Positions 1-7,850 of a DNA stretch of 40,987 bases are shown here, piece after piece. The notes below the pieces were generated by a model, which saw only the letters and a program-made list of their open reading frames with translations, searched no databases and was not told the origin of the DNA. Origin of the DNA: Desulfonatronospira sp. (lineage in GTDB: Bacteria > Desulfobacterota > Desulfovibrionia > Desulfovibrionales > Desulfonatronovibrionaceae); contig PWFB01000139.1 in NCBI GenBank assembly GCA_003553695.1, positions 1 to 40,987 on the forward strand. The letters run 5' to 3'. A program made the translations under genes and the position numbers. The first letter of the stretch is position 1, and each line of letters begins with the position of its first letter.

Positions 1-275
1 CTGCCCAGGACTCCTCCGGCTATGACCATTATAGTCGCAGGCCATGGATGGTAGATAACTCCCAGAATCCAGATGAAGAATGCCGCCGGCAGAGCAATGG
101 TGTAAAGTGAGCCCATGGCGAGTATGAAAACCACAGGGGCCCACCAGAGTTCCGCCAGTCTTTCAGCCCTGGCCAGTTCCCGGCTCAGGTCGATTATTCC
201 GCTTTGCTGCAGGTACAGGCCGACTAAAAGAATGAGGGCCAGGATAAGTACTTTTAAACTGCTTTTGTAGTACAT
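1..275 (-). CDS. DedA/TVP38-like membrane protein, N-terminal part (cut by window edge)
   Basis: Reading the minus strand from an ATG at 275 gives 91 residues that stay open to the window edge, so the gene is partial. The N-terminus (MYYKSSLKVLILALILLVGL) is a hydrophobic segment. It is followed by a short polar stretch and then two hydrophobic segments containing the motif ALPAAFFIWILG. This resembles the start of TVP38/TMEM64 (DedA-superfamily) proteins, in which a membrane helix precedes a re-entrant region with a small/Pro-rich motif. The gene begins 30 bases after the recJ stop on the same strand and probably belongs to that operon. No convincing ribosome binding site is seen. The family assignment is tentative because only a third to a half of the protein is visible. 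Confidence 0.55.
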   Translation of the reverse strand, partial: MYYKSSLKVLILALILLVGLYLQQSGIIDLSRELARAERLAELWWAPVVFILAMGSLYTIALPAAFFIWILGVIYHPWPATIMVIAGGVLG

Positions 276-305
276 TGGTGTCTTTATTTGAGTGAAAATC
301 CAGGA

Positions 306-2027
306 TCAGGAAACTTCCAGGATTTCTTTGATGTTCAGTCTGATGCTTACCAGACCCTGGTAGATGTTTATGTCCGGTGTGTAGGCCAGTCTAAGGCTTC
401 TGCCCTTGAGGCTGATTTCTTTCAGGTGGCGTCCCTGCCGCCAGAATTGACCGCGCAGTTTTACTCCGGATTCCGGATCCTGGAGGTAGAACCTGATGTG
501 TTTGTCTTTTCCGAACAAACTTTGATCCAGCACCTTGAGGGGAGGGGACAAAAACATAGGCCTGGGATTTTCGGGCCCGAAGGGCTGCAGGAGTTCCAGT
601 TCCTGAAGAAAGTCCGGAGAGAGTTCGTCCAGGCCCAACAGGGCGTCCAGGACCATTTCTTTCTGATGCGGTCCCGGCCCCAGGCACTTGCGCACAACAC
701 GGCTGAAATCAGTGCGCAGACCGTCAAAATTCTCAGGTTCCAGGCTGAGGCCGGCTGCCTGACTGTGTCCGCCGAATCCGGACAGGTGATCTTTCAGGTT
801 GAATAGCCCCTGGTATAAATCAAAACCGGAAACGCTTCTGCCTGAACCCTTGAGCAGTCCGTTTTTCCGGGTCAAAACCAGGCAAGGCCTGTGGAATTCT
901 TCAGCCAGCCGTGAGGCCACTATTCCTAGAACGCCAGGATGCCAGTCCGGATCAAAAAGTATCAGTCCGGCGTCGTCTTTATACTCCCTGGCCTGTTCCC
1001 TGGCTTTTTCCAGGATGCTTTCTTCGGCCTTTTTCCTCTCGTTGTTCAGGGTGTTGAGCCTGGAGGCAATACTGCGAGCCTTTTGCAGGTCCCGGCACAA
1101 AAGCAGTTCCAGGGCCTGGACGGGATCATCCAGTCTGCCGGCGGCATTTATCCTGGGACCCAGGGCAAAACCCACCTGACCGGCGCCGATACTATCCGTC
1201 CCGCCCAGACCGGATGCTTCTTTCAGGGCGTAAATCCCGGGCCTGCGGGCCTCGCTAAGGAGCAACAGACCATTTTTAACCAGGATGCGGTTGGTCCTGT
1301 CCAGGGGGACCAGATCGGCAATGGTGCCAAGTGCCACCAGGTCAAGAAGATCCCGGATGTCCACGCGTGCTCCGGGAAGGGTTCTGTTCAGGGCTGCAGC
1401 CAGAAAAAAGGCTGAGCCCACACCGGCCAGGCCGGGATAGGGGCACGGAACGCACCGGGGATTTATAATCACGTCCGCAGGAGGCAGCTTGCTTCCGGGA
1501 AGGTGGTGATCCGTCAGCACTACATGCATGCCCAGTTCTTTGGCCCTGGATATTTCCCTGTGGTGCGAAATGCCGCAGTCCACTGTAATCAGAGTTTTAA
1601 TGCCTTCTCCGGCAAGTTTTTCAATGCCGGCCAGGTTCAGGCCGTATCCATCCTGGACCCGGTGGGGCAGGAAGCAGCGGATGTCTACTCCCTTTAACTG
1701 GAAAAAATCCTTGAGCAAGGCTGCCGAAGTGATGCCGTCCACGTCGTAATCGCCCCAGACAGCTATTTTTTCTCCCTTGTTCACAGAAGAGGCTGTGAGA
1801 TCAGCTGCCTGCTGCAGCTGGGGCCAGGCTTCAAGGGGCTCCAGGTAGCGAAGCCCGGGGCTCAGGAACAACTGCATTTCCTCCGGACTGGTCATGCCTC
1901 TGTTATGGAGAATTCTGCAGAGTGCAGGGGAGATTTCCAGGGTTTCCGCAAGTCCTGCAATGTGTGCAGGGGAAGCTGTGTTTTGCATGAGCTTCCATTT
2001 GACGCGTGAGTTCCAGGTGTTGTACAT
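306..2027 (-). CDS. recJ: Single-stranded-DNA-specific exonuclease RecJ
   Basis: A 573-residue protein of normal RecJ length. RecJ degrades single-stranded DNA 5' to 3' in RecF-pathway recombination, mismatch repair and base-excision repair. The DHH phosphoesterase core is intact: DYDVDG at residues 93-98, VDCG near 149-152 and the DHH signature at 173-175, which together bind the metals. The DHHA1 nucleic-acid-binding motif GGHSQAAG lies at 419-426, followed by the C-terminal OB-like region. The ATG at 2027 is the chosen start; the only nearby alternative is an internal Met at residue 14. It lies 102 bases downstream of pyrF on the same strand and is followed by the DedA-like gene. Confidence 0.95.
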   Translation of the reverse strand: MYNTWNSRVKWKLMQNTASPAHIAGLAETLEISPALCRILHNRGMTSPEEMQLFLSPGLRYLEPLEAWPQLQQAADLTASSVNKGEKIAVWGDYDVDGITSAALLKDFFQLKGVDIRCFLPHRVQDGYGLNLAGIEKLAGEGIKTLITVDCGISHHREISRAKELGMHVVLTDHHLPGSKLPPADVIINPRCVPCPYPGLAGVGSAFFLAAALNRTLPGARVDIRDLLDLVALGTIADLVPLDRTNRILVKNGLLLLSEARRPGIYALKEASGLGGTDSIGAGQVGFALGPRINAAGRLDDPVQALELLLCRDLQKARSIASRLNTLNNERKKAEESILEKAREQAREYKDDAGLILFDPDWHPGVLGIVASRLAEEFHRPCLVLTRKNGLLKGSGRSVSGFDLYQGLFNLKDHLSGFGGHSQAAGLSLEPENFDGLRTDFSRVVRKCLGPGPHQKEMVLDALLGLDELSPDFLQELELLQPFGPENPRPMFLSPPLKVLDQSLFGKDKHIRFYLQDPESGVKLRGQFWRQGRHLKEISLKGRSLRLAYTPDINIYQGLVSIRLNIKEILEVS

Positions 2028-2129
2028 ATCCGCAGCGGTCCTTTTCAGGAAGTAAACCTTTGTTGGAGTTCCTGCATGGTATTTATAAAGTGGAATCTCT
2101 CCCGCTTTTCGTCTTGCATAAGCTGCGCA

Positions 2130-2840
2130 TCAGAAAGGTGCTGACAGTTCACGCCTGATGCGCATCAGGGATTCTAACGGATCCACAGATGCGGTCACCG
2201 GACGGCCTATTACCAGGTGTGTGGCCCCGGAAGCCATGGCCCTGTAGGGTGTGACCGCTCTTTTCTGGTCTTCCAGATCCGGGCCAGGCCTTATGCCCGG
2301 CGTGACCAGGCAGAAGTCTTCCGGGGCGGATTTTTTGATCCCGGAAGCTTCATGACCTGAACAGACAACTCCGTCCAGCCCCCACTTGCCTGCCCTGGAT
2401 GCCAGGTCCAGGACCACTTCATGAAGGCTTCTGGATTCCGGCCAGGGCAGGTCCGACCTGTCCAGACTGGTGAGCAGAGTCACTCCCAGAAGAATCGGCC
2501 TTGAGTGTGTCTTTAAATCCTGCCTTGCTCTGGCTTCCAGGGCAGCGGTTATCATCTTTTCCCCACCCAGCAGGTGCAGGGTAAGCATGTCCACTCCCAT
2601 GTGCATGCAGTTGCTCACGGTTTTTTTGACTGTGTTGGGTATGTCCATGAGCTTCAAGTCCAGAAAGACATTGTAGTCCAGCTCTTTTAGTTCCTGCACC
2701 ATATCCGGCCCGCAGGAGGTGAAGAGCTCCAGGCCGATCTTGACCCAGTCAGTGGCCGGTCTGAGGGTGCGGGCCAGTTCCAGGGCCTGCTCACGGCTGC
2801 TGACGTCCAGGGCGATCACCACCCGGGGTTCATGAGTCAT
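2130..2840 (-). CDS. pyrF: Orotidine 5'-phosphate decarboxylase
   Basis: A 236-residue TIM-barrel enzyme that decarboxylates orotidine-5'-phosphate to UMP, the last step of de novo pyrimidine synthesis. Visible family motifs are the N-terminal VIALDVSS, WVKIGLELF, and the catalytic strand FLDLKLMDIPNTV, which holds the Asp-Lys-Asp charge network. The C-terminal phosphate-binding region includes TPGIRPGP and LVIGRPVTAS. The length is typical of the bacterial short form. Its first 11 bases overlap the 3' end of gmk, so the two nucleotide genes are translationally coupled. About 100 bases separate it from recJ downstream. Confidence 0.96.
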   Translation of the reverse strand: MTHEPRVVIALDVSSREQALELARTLRPATDWVKIGLELFTSCGPDMVQELKELDYNVFLDLKLMDIPNTVKKTVSNCMHMGVDMLTLHLLGGEKMITAALEARARQDLKTHSRPILLGVTLLTSLDRSDLPWPESRSLHEVVLDLASRAGKWGLDGVVCSGHEASGIKKSAPEDFCLVTPGIRPGPDLEDQKRAVTPYRAMASGATHLVIGRPVTASVDPLESLMRIRRELSAPF

Positions 2841-3453
2841 AGCGTTCTCCGGAAACGATTTTTCGGGCCAGATCCGGACTGAGGTATGGCCTTAGCTTCT
2901 CCGCCAGAACTATGGCCTTGAGCCGGGCATAGGATGTGTTTATCTCGTCGTTGACCAGCCAATAATCACAGAAGCCGCTTTGCTGCATCTCCCAGGCAGC
3001 GTTCTGCAGGCGCTTTTCCATCACCCCGGCAGGGTCGCTGCCGCGCTGCATCAGCCTCTGCCTGAGTTCTTCCAGGGAGGGAGGGAAGATAAAGATATAA
3101 ACTCCTTGCCCCAGGTTTTTTCTGATCTGCATGGCTCCCTGGATATCCACATCCATGATCAGACTCTGGCCTTGCTGGAGGCTGTCTGTAATCTGCCTGG
3201 CCGGAGTACCATAAAAGTTGCCGTGCACCTCGGCCCATTCGGCAAAGAATTTTTTTTTCGCCAGCTCCTGGAACTGATCCTTGTGCACGAAAAAGTAGTC
3301 TTTCCCGTGGACTTCTTTTGCCCTGGGCTGCCTGGTGGTATAGGAGACAGAAAAACCGAAACCGGAAAACTCGCGGCAAAGCATTCGGATCAGAGTGCTT
3401 TTGCCCGCACCCGAAGGGGCGCATATAACCAGAAGCATCCCTTTATGGTTCAT
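2830..3453 (-). CDS. gmk: Guanylate kinase
   Basis: A 207-residue guanylate kinase that converts GMP to GDP with ATP. The P-loop APSGAGKST is near residues 12-20, followed by the GMP-binding segment with [20 protein letters not shown], including the conserved Ser, Arg, Tyr and Glu contacts. The region containing DVDIQGA, then the LID region, follows. Length and domain order are normal. The gene overlaps remA upstream by 11 bases and pyrF downstream by 11 bases, so all three are read as one tightly coupled operon. The remA-gmk neighbourhood is a common arrangement in bacteria. Confidence 0.96.
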   Translation of the reverse strand: MNHKGMLLVICAPSGAGKSTLIRMLCREFSGFGFSVSYTTRQPRAKEVHGKDYFFVHKDQFQELAKKKFFAEWAEVHGNFYGTPARQITDSLQQGQSLIMDVDIQGAMQIRKNLGQGVYIFIFPPSLEELRQRLMQRGSDPAGVMEKRLQNAAWEMQQSGFCDYWLVNDEINTSYARLKAIVLAEKLRPYLSPDLARKIVSGERYDS

Positions 3454-3724
3454 CTCTGGCCTCCGATTGTTTCACCCTCTGGGCTATGGTTTCCGGCTGT
3501 ACGGCTGACAGGATTACATGCCCGGAATCCATGACCAGGATGGATCTGGTTTTGCGCCCCTGGGTGGCATCAATAAGCATGTTGCGTTCCCTGGCATCCT
3601 CTCTTAGCCTGCGCATGGGAGATGAACCCGGGTTGACAACGGATACCACCCTGGAAATGATCACGCTGTTGCCGTAACCAATATTTAAAAGCTTATATCT
3701 GGTCTTGAAAATATCGCTGTCCAT
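3443..3724 (-). CDS. remA: RemA/DUF370 family small regulatory protein
   Basis: A 93-residue protein of the DUF370 family. The core [23 protein letters not shown], the basic segment [24 protein letters not shown] and the tail [15 protein letters not shown] match family hallmarks. In Bacillus subtilis RemA binds DNA and activates biofilm matrix and osmoprotection genes. In proteobacteria the family is found beside gmk, but its role is not well established. The family often starts closer to the LLNIG segment, so the ten residues before it may be a lineage extension. It lies 6 bases after yicC and overlaps gmk. Family assignment is firm; the cellular role here is unknown. Confidence 0.9.
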   Translation of the reverse strand: MDSDIFKTRYKLLNIGYGNSVIISRVVSVVNPGSSPMRRLREDARERNMLIDATQGRKTRSILVMDSGHVILSAVQPETIAQRVKQSEARDEP

Positions 3725-3730
3725 GGGTCG

Positions 3731-4612
3731 CTATTCCAGATTCTGGGCCTGTTCCCGGCATTTTTCCAGTTCACTTTTGAAATCAACCGCAATTTTGCTC
3801 ATTTGAGTGTTCTGGCATTTGTTGGCGCAGGTATTTATCTCCCGGAAGGCTTCCTGGAGAAAAAAATCCAGCCTGCGGCCAAGCTCACCGTTTTTTCCCA
3901 GGGCTTCGCGCATAAAATGCAGGTGGGCCTTGAGTCTGGTCAGCTCCTCGGATACGTCAAGCCTGTCCGCCATAAGGGCCAGTTCCTGCAAGAGCCTGTT
4001 TTCGTCGGCTCCTACGTCCATTTCCGCCAGGAGTTTTTCCACTCTTGCGCGCAGATCCTGAAAACGCTGATGTGTGTTGTCCGCCGCCAGACCCTCAAGC
4101 TGCAAAAGGGTGGCATCAAGCTTCATGATACGCTTTTGCAGATCCTTTGTCAGCTGCAGACCTTCAGTTTTTCTGGAAGCGTTCCAGTCCTGCAGGGCAT
4201 TTTCCAGGCAGGTTTCCAGGTCAGAGAGCAGGTGCTCATCCATACTGGAGGACTTTTCCTGCCACATGGACTGCATGCGCAGCAGGACATTGAGGTCCGG
4301 CTCGAATGCATACCCGGAGCTGGAAGCAAAATTTTTCAGTTTTTCCAGCATGGCTCCGGCCTGAGCATGGTCAAATTCCAGGCCCAGAATGTCAGGATCC
4401 AGGATGCGCATGTCCAGATATATTTCCACCCGCCCTCTGCGAGCGTATTGCCTGAGCATTTTCTCCCACCCGGACTGGGTGTAAAACAGTGAAGGAGGTA
4501 TCTTCCACTTTATATCCAGGTGGCGGCTGTTGACGCTTTTGATTTCCCAGTTAAGGTTCCAGGCTGTTTTTTCCAATGTGGCAGAGCCATAACCGGTCAT
4601 GCTGTGTGTCAT
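3731..4612 (-). CDS. yicC: YicC family endoribonuclease
   Basis: A 293-residue YicC-family protein. The N-terminal signature MTHSMTGYGSATLE and the KSVNSRHLDIKWKIP segment are characteristic, as is the C-terminal DUF1732 region ending in KSELEKCREQAQNLE. The middle is a long coiled-coil-like helical region, about residues 130-240. YicC proteins have endoribonuclease activity and were linked to small-RNA turnover and stationary-phase survival in E. coli. The genomic pairing with remA and gmk is widespread. It lies 10 bases downstream of the DUF4416 gene and 6 bases upstream of remA. Confidence 0.93.
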   Translation of the reverse strand: MTHSMTGYGSATLEKTAWNLNWEIKSVNSRHLDIKWKIPPSLFYTQSGWEKMLRQYARRGRVEIYLDMRILDPDILGLEFDHAQAGAMLEKLKNFASSSGYAFEPDLNVLLRMQSMWQEKSSSMDEHLLSDLETCLENALQDWNASRKTEGLQLTKDLQKRIMKLDATLLQLEGLAADNTHQRFQDLRARVEKLLAEMDVGADENRLLQELALMADRLDVSEELTRLKAHLHFMREALGKNGELGRRLDFFLQEAFREINTCANKCQNTQMSKIAVDFKSELEKCREQAQNLE

Positions 4613-4622
4613 ATTGTTGTTT

Positions 4623-5153
4623 TCACGTCTTTGTTAGCTGGTTGCGGTAATTGGTCCGTATTGTACGCAGATATGTTTTTATCTTTTCCGAAGCATAATC
4701 CGGAAAGGTCCAGGGCAGATCCACCCAGTCTCCCCGGGTGAAGATCAGGGTCAGATCAGCCCAGATGCCCTGATCCAGGTAGATGCGATGGGTAAAGTTC
4801 TTGCCGGTGGCCAGAACCAGGCGCTCCAGGGGGATAAGGCCCGGATCCAGATTGAAAAGTCGTTTTGTGTTCTGTAAGTACTCTTCTTCCAGTTTGTTGG
4901 TGGCAAGCTTGATTTCCGGCAACCTGTTAAGTTCAACCAGGGGATGAAAGGTGTATATGCGCCTTAAAATGGGCGTTCCCAGTTCACGGTTGTAATAGTC
5001 GGTTTCCGTGAGCAAGATAAAAGGGCTTTTAAAATCCACAGGGCCGAAGAGCCGGCTCAGTCTGCACAGAAGCTCCTCCTGGAAAAAATCCCACCGGGAA
5101 CTCAGGATGGACAGAAACAGCTTGCCCGGCCTGGGTATTTCCGGGTGACTCAT
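4623..5153 (-). CDS. DUF4416 family protein, function unknown
   Basis: A 176-residue soluble protein matching the DUF4416 family as I remember it. It begins with PGKLFLSILSS, carries FKSPFILLTETDYYNRELG and LRRIYTFHPLVELNRLPEIKLATN, and ends with WVDLPWTFPDYASEKIKTYL. These proteins occur mainly in deltaproteobacteria and other anaerobes and have no known function. No signal peptide or membrane helix is visible. It is the first gene of the minus-strand operon running through yicC, remA, gmk and pyrF. The nearest mobile-element target duplication (5210) lies only 57 bases upstream of its ATG, so its promoter is either in that short gap or inside the element. Confidence 0.8.
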   Translation of the reverse strand: MSHPEIPRPGKLFLSILSSRWDFFQEELLCRLSRLFGPVDFKSPFILLTETDYYNRELGTPILRRIYTFHPLVELNRLPEIKLATNKLEEEYLQNTKRLFNLDPGLIPLERLVLATGKNFTHRIYLDQGIWADLTLIFTRGDWVDLPWTFPDYASEKIKTYLRTIRTNYRNQLTKT

Positions 5154-5217
5154 AATGTATATAAACCTTGCAGGCAGTATTCAGGTTTACTGATGAAGCA
5201 CTGTTAAAAAATACAAG

Positions 5218-5479
5218 GTAAATATTTACCCTGGTCCCGGGACTTTGCAAACAGGACGTAAAAACTCACTCCAAGGAAGCGTAAATCAAAACCTATACAC
5301 GAGTTTTTAAGCCTGAATAACTTTTATAACATGCTTTGAATCGAATTCGGTATTGAACGGTTTTGATTACGCTTCCTACGTCGTTCAGACAGTTTACGCC
5401 CAGTTTGCAAAGCCCCCGGACCATGGCTCCGCAAATAGACGCTTAGTTTATTCAGCTGAAGCAGATGGTAAATAGTTAG
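5218..5479 (+). mobile_element. MITE-like non-coding element, copy 1, with perfect 8-bp target duplication
   Basis: This 262-bp element carries no gene. It is bounded by 13-bp imperfect terminal inverted repeats: GTAAATATTTACC at 5218-5230, and GGTAAATAGTTAG at 5467-5479, which reads CTAACTATTTACC when inverted. Immediately outside both ends is the same octamer, AATACAAG, at 5210-5217 and 5480-5487: a perfect 8-bp target site duplication. Inside, a second pair of arms of about 60 bp starts at 5229 and ends at 5426, with GTCC(G/C)GGG-type tips, GCAAAC, GGACGTAAA/GGGCGTAAA and AATCAAAACC. Two relatives lie at 30444 and 40852. Ends beginning GTAA plus 8-bp duplications are features of the IS66 family, so an IS66-mobilised derivative is my inference. 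Confidence 0.85.
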
Positions 5480-5514
5480 AATACAAGAACAATCCAGACC
5501 TGATAAAGAAGACA

Positions 5515-6804
5515 TTACCAGCTATGGGCAAGCACTTCAACCAAAAGCTTGGAATCCTGGATGCCGGAAGGTGCTGCGCTGACGGTGTCCCCGGGATTTA
5601 ATCCTTCTGAAGGGTATTTGAGGTCACATTTAATGTAGTACTCGCTCATGCCAGTGGTGGAGGTTTCCATGACCAGGCGCAGCCTTTTCTCCTGCAAAAG
5701 CCGGTGTGCAAAGGCGGTCCTTTTATTTTTTAGTACTCTTTTTAGATCCTGAGATCTCTGGTTTTTTACATGTTCTGTTATCTGATCCGGAAATCCGGCA
5801 GCCAGAGTGCCGGGCCTTGGAGAGTAGGTGAACACATGGGCGTAGGTCAGGGGAAGGGCCTGGATCAATTCCCGGGTGCATTCAAAGTCGGCAGGGCTTT
5901 CGCCGGGAAACCCCACCAGAATGTCTGCACCCAGGGCAAAAAGGGGCAGGGTGCTTTTCATTTGTTCTACAAAAAAGACGGCATCCCGGGGCTGATAGTG
6001 GCTGCGGCGCATGCGGGCGAGAATTGGCGGGCTTGCACTTTGCAGGGCCAGATGAAAATGCGGACAGAGCAGGCTGGAGGCGGAAATGATGTCCAGGGCA
6101 CGGGAGTCTATCTGAGCAGGATCAAGGGAGCTCAGCCGCAGGCGAAGCCTGCCTTGCCACTGTGGGGCCAGGTTTTGCTCCAGGTATTGGACCAGATCCC
6201 AGAAATCATGGCCGGTACCAAGATCCACGCCGTACAGGGCCAGATTGATGCCGCTTATGACTACTTCCCTGTAGCCATTTTTAACAAGCCCCTGAATCTC
6301 TCTTAGCACCACTTCCGGTGAGCGGCTGGCAGGCGCACCCCGGGTGCTGGGCACAATGCAGAAGGAGCAGCCTCTGGAACAGCCGTCCTGGACCTTTACC
6401 ACCGGCCTGGCCCGGAAGTAGCCGTGAATATAAAAGTCCCGGCCTGAGTCCGGAGAATAATCTTTGGGAAATGAAGACGTCAGAAGCGATTTCTTGCCGG
6501 ATTGGGGAACCACCAGATCTACTTCTTTCAGGGCGCTTAGCTCCTTTTTAAAGGCCTGGGCAGCGCATCCGGTAACTATGATGCGGGCCTGCGGGGCCTG
6601 GCTTTTCAGGCGGCGCAGGCTTTTCTTCAGATCCTGCACAGCCCTGGCGGTTACTGCACAGGAGTTGACATATATATTTCCGGCCTGTTCAGGGGTTTCA
6701 ACCCGGAGCAGGCCCCGGCGCTGCAGGGCTTCGGAAATGGCCTGGGATTCGTACTGGTTTACCCTGCATCCAAGTGTTGCCAGAAAAAAGGACTCTGAAG
6801 ACAT
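5515..6804 (-). CDS. mtaB: tRNA t6A37 methylthiotransferase MtaB
   Basis: From the ATG at 6804 this is a 429-residue radical-SAM methylthiotransferase. The N-terminal UPF0004 domain starts ATLGCRVNQYES and supplies three cluster cysteines (about 13, 49 and 80). The radical-SAM motif CSRGCSFC places the other three at 142, 146 and 149, and a TRAM-like tail closes the protein. The GCRVNQYES variant points to MtaB (YqeV type), which makes ms2t6A37 in tRNAs reading ANN codons, rather than MiaB or RimO. The open frame extends 40 codons further upstream, but that stretch lies inside mnmA in another frame, so I chose the downstream ATG, 11 bases after the mnmA stop. It is the last gene of the lipoprotein-gatC-gatA-mnmA-mtaB operon. 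Confidence 0.92.
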   Translation of the reverse strand: MSSESFFLATLGCRVNQYESQAISEALQRRGLLRVETPEQAGNIYVNSCAVTARAVQDLKKSLRRLKSQAPQARIIVTGCAAQAFKKELSALKEVDLVVPQSGKKSLLTSSFPKDYSPDSGRDFYIHGYFRARPVVKVQDGCSRGCSFCIVPSTRGAPASRSPEVVLREIQGLVKNGYREVVISGINLALYGVDLGTGHDFWDLVQYLEQNLAPQWQGRLRLRLSSLDPAQIDSRALDIISASSLLCPHFHLALQSASPPILARMRRSHYQPRDAVFFVEQMKSTLPLFALGADILVGFPGESPADFECTRELIQALPLTYAHVFTYSPRPGTLAAGFPDQITEHVKNQRSQDLKRVLKNKRTAFAHRLLQEKRLRLVMETSTTGMSEYYIKCDLKYPSEGLNPGDTVSAAPSGIQDSKLLVEVLAHSW

Positions 6805-6815
6805 TTTTGAGCCGG

Positions 6816-7850
6816 CTACACCTGTTTGATGATTCCCCCGGCCAGGACCTGCCCATCCGGGGAGTAAACCGCAGCCACCTGGCCGGACACCGGCAGACCA
6901 GGTTCGTCCTTGTAGCGTACCCACATGCGGTCCTGATGCAGCTCTATTTCCGCCGGGCGCGCTTTCTGGCGGTATCTGGTCTGGATCAGGAGATCCCGGG
7001 GCCAGTTTAGAGGATCTGCCAGGATATTCAGTCTTCCGGCTTCAAACTCAAGTACTCCCAGTTCCTCCCTGGGTCCCACCACCAGAGTGTTGGTGGATAG
7101 ATCCTTGCGCAGCACATACAAGGGATGCTTGAAAGCAATGCCCAGGCCCCGCCTCTGTCCCGGGGTGTAGCGCCAAAGGCCCTGGTGCTGGCCCAGGGTG
7201 CGGCCCGAAGAATCGACTATGGGTCCCGGAGCAGGCTTCTGGTCCATATTAATCCTGTCAGATATAAATTCCCGGTAATCTCCGGGGATAAAACATATCT
7301 CGTTACTTTCATCCATTGTCGGCACGGTAATTCTTCTTGCTTGCAGAAAGCTTCTCATGCGGGATTTATACTGCCCGCGCATGGGAAGAACCGCCCTGGC
7401 CAGCTTTTTGGGAGGCACCAGACACAGAAAATAGCTCTGGTCTTTGTCCCGGTCCAGGGGACGCTTTAACATCGGTCCTGACTTGCGGTTTTCCAGATGG
7501 GCATAATGTCCCGTGGCCAGGGCAGAAGCCCCGAGCTGCACTGCCCGGTCCAGCAACAGCCCGAATTTGATACGCCTGTTGCAGTGGGCGCAGGGATTGG
7601 GGGTCACTCCACCCAGGTAGTCCTGGACAAAGGGGCGTATCACCCGGGAGGCAAACTCATCCTGCAGGTGCCATACATGCAGGTCCAGGCCCAGGCCGGC
7701 ACAGATGTCCCCGAGTCTTTGTTCCAGGTGATCACCCTGGTGGGAGAAAAAGCGGGCATGCAGGGCCAGGACTTCATGTCCCTCTTCTTTGAGCATTACC
7801 AGGGAGGCCAGGCTGTCCAGGCCCCCGCTTACTGCTACAGCTACTTTCAT
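6816..7850 (-). CDS. mnmA: tRNA-specific 2-thiouridylase MnmA
   Basis: A 344-residue ATP-pyrophosphatase that thiolates U34 of tRNA-Lys, tRNA-Glu and tRNA-Gln. The PP-loop SGGLDS is at residues 8-13. The catalytic cysteine region TPNPCAHC (Cys87, Cys90) is followed by NRRIKFG. The second active-site cysteine lies in NEICFIPG (Cys186). The central tRNA-binding region and the C-terminal barrel, with YTPGQRRGLGIA and GGII near the end, are complete. The PP-loop is slightly unusual (GGLDS rather than GGVDS). Its ATG overlaps the gatA stop as ATGA, so translation is coupled to gatA. Confidence 0.93.
   Translation of the reverse strand: MKVAVAVSGGLDSLASLVMLKEEGHEVLALHARFFSHQGDHLEQRLGDICAGLGLDLHVWHLQDEFASRVIRPFVQDYLGGVTPNPCAHCNRRIKFGLLLDRAVQLGASALATGHYAHLENRKSGPMLKRPLDRDKDQSYFLCLVPPKKLARAVLPMRGQYKSRMRSFLQARRITVPTMDESNEICFIPGDYREFISDRINMDQKPAPGPIVDSSGRTLGQHQGLWRYTPGQRRGLGIAFKHPLYVLRKDLSTNTLVVGPREELGVLEFEAGRLNILADPLNWPRDLLIQTRYRQKARPAEIELHQDRMWVRYKDEPGLPVSGQVAAVYSPDGQVLAGGIIKQV

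Noticed and set aside
288..806. Plus-strand frame opposite recJ (172 codons)
   Set aside because: Lies within the 3' half of recJ on the other strand and shows no family features.
5324..5515. Minus-strand 63-codon frame entering mobile-element copy 1
   Set aside because: Its C-terminal part is translated element sequence, no RBS is present, and the frame starts inside the mtaB stop region.
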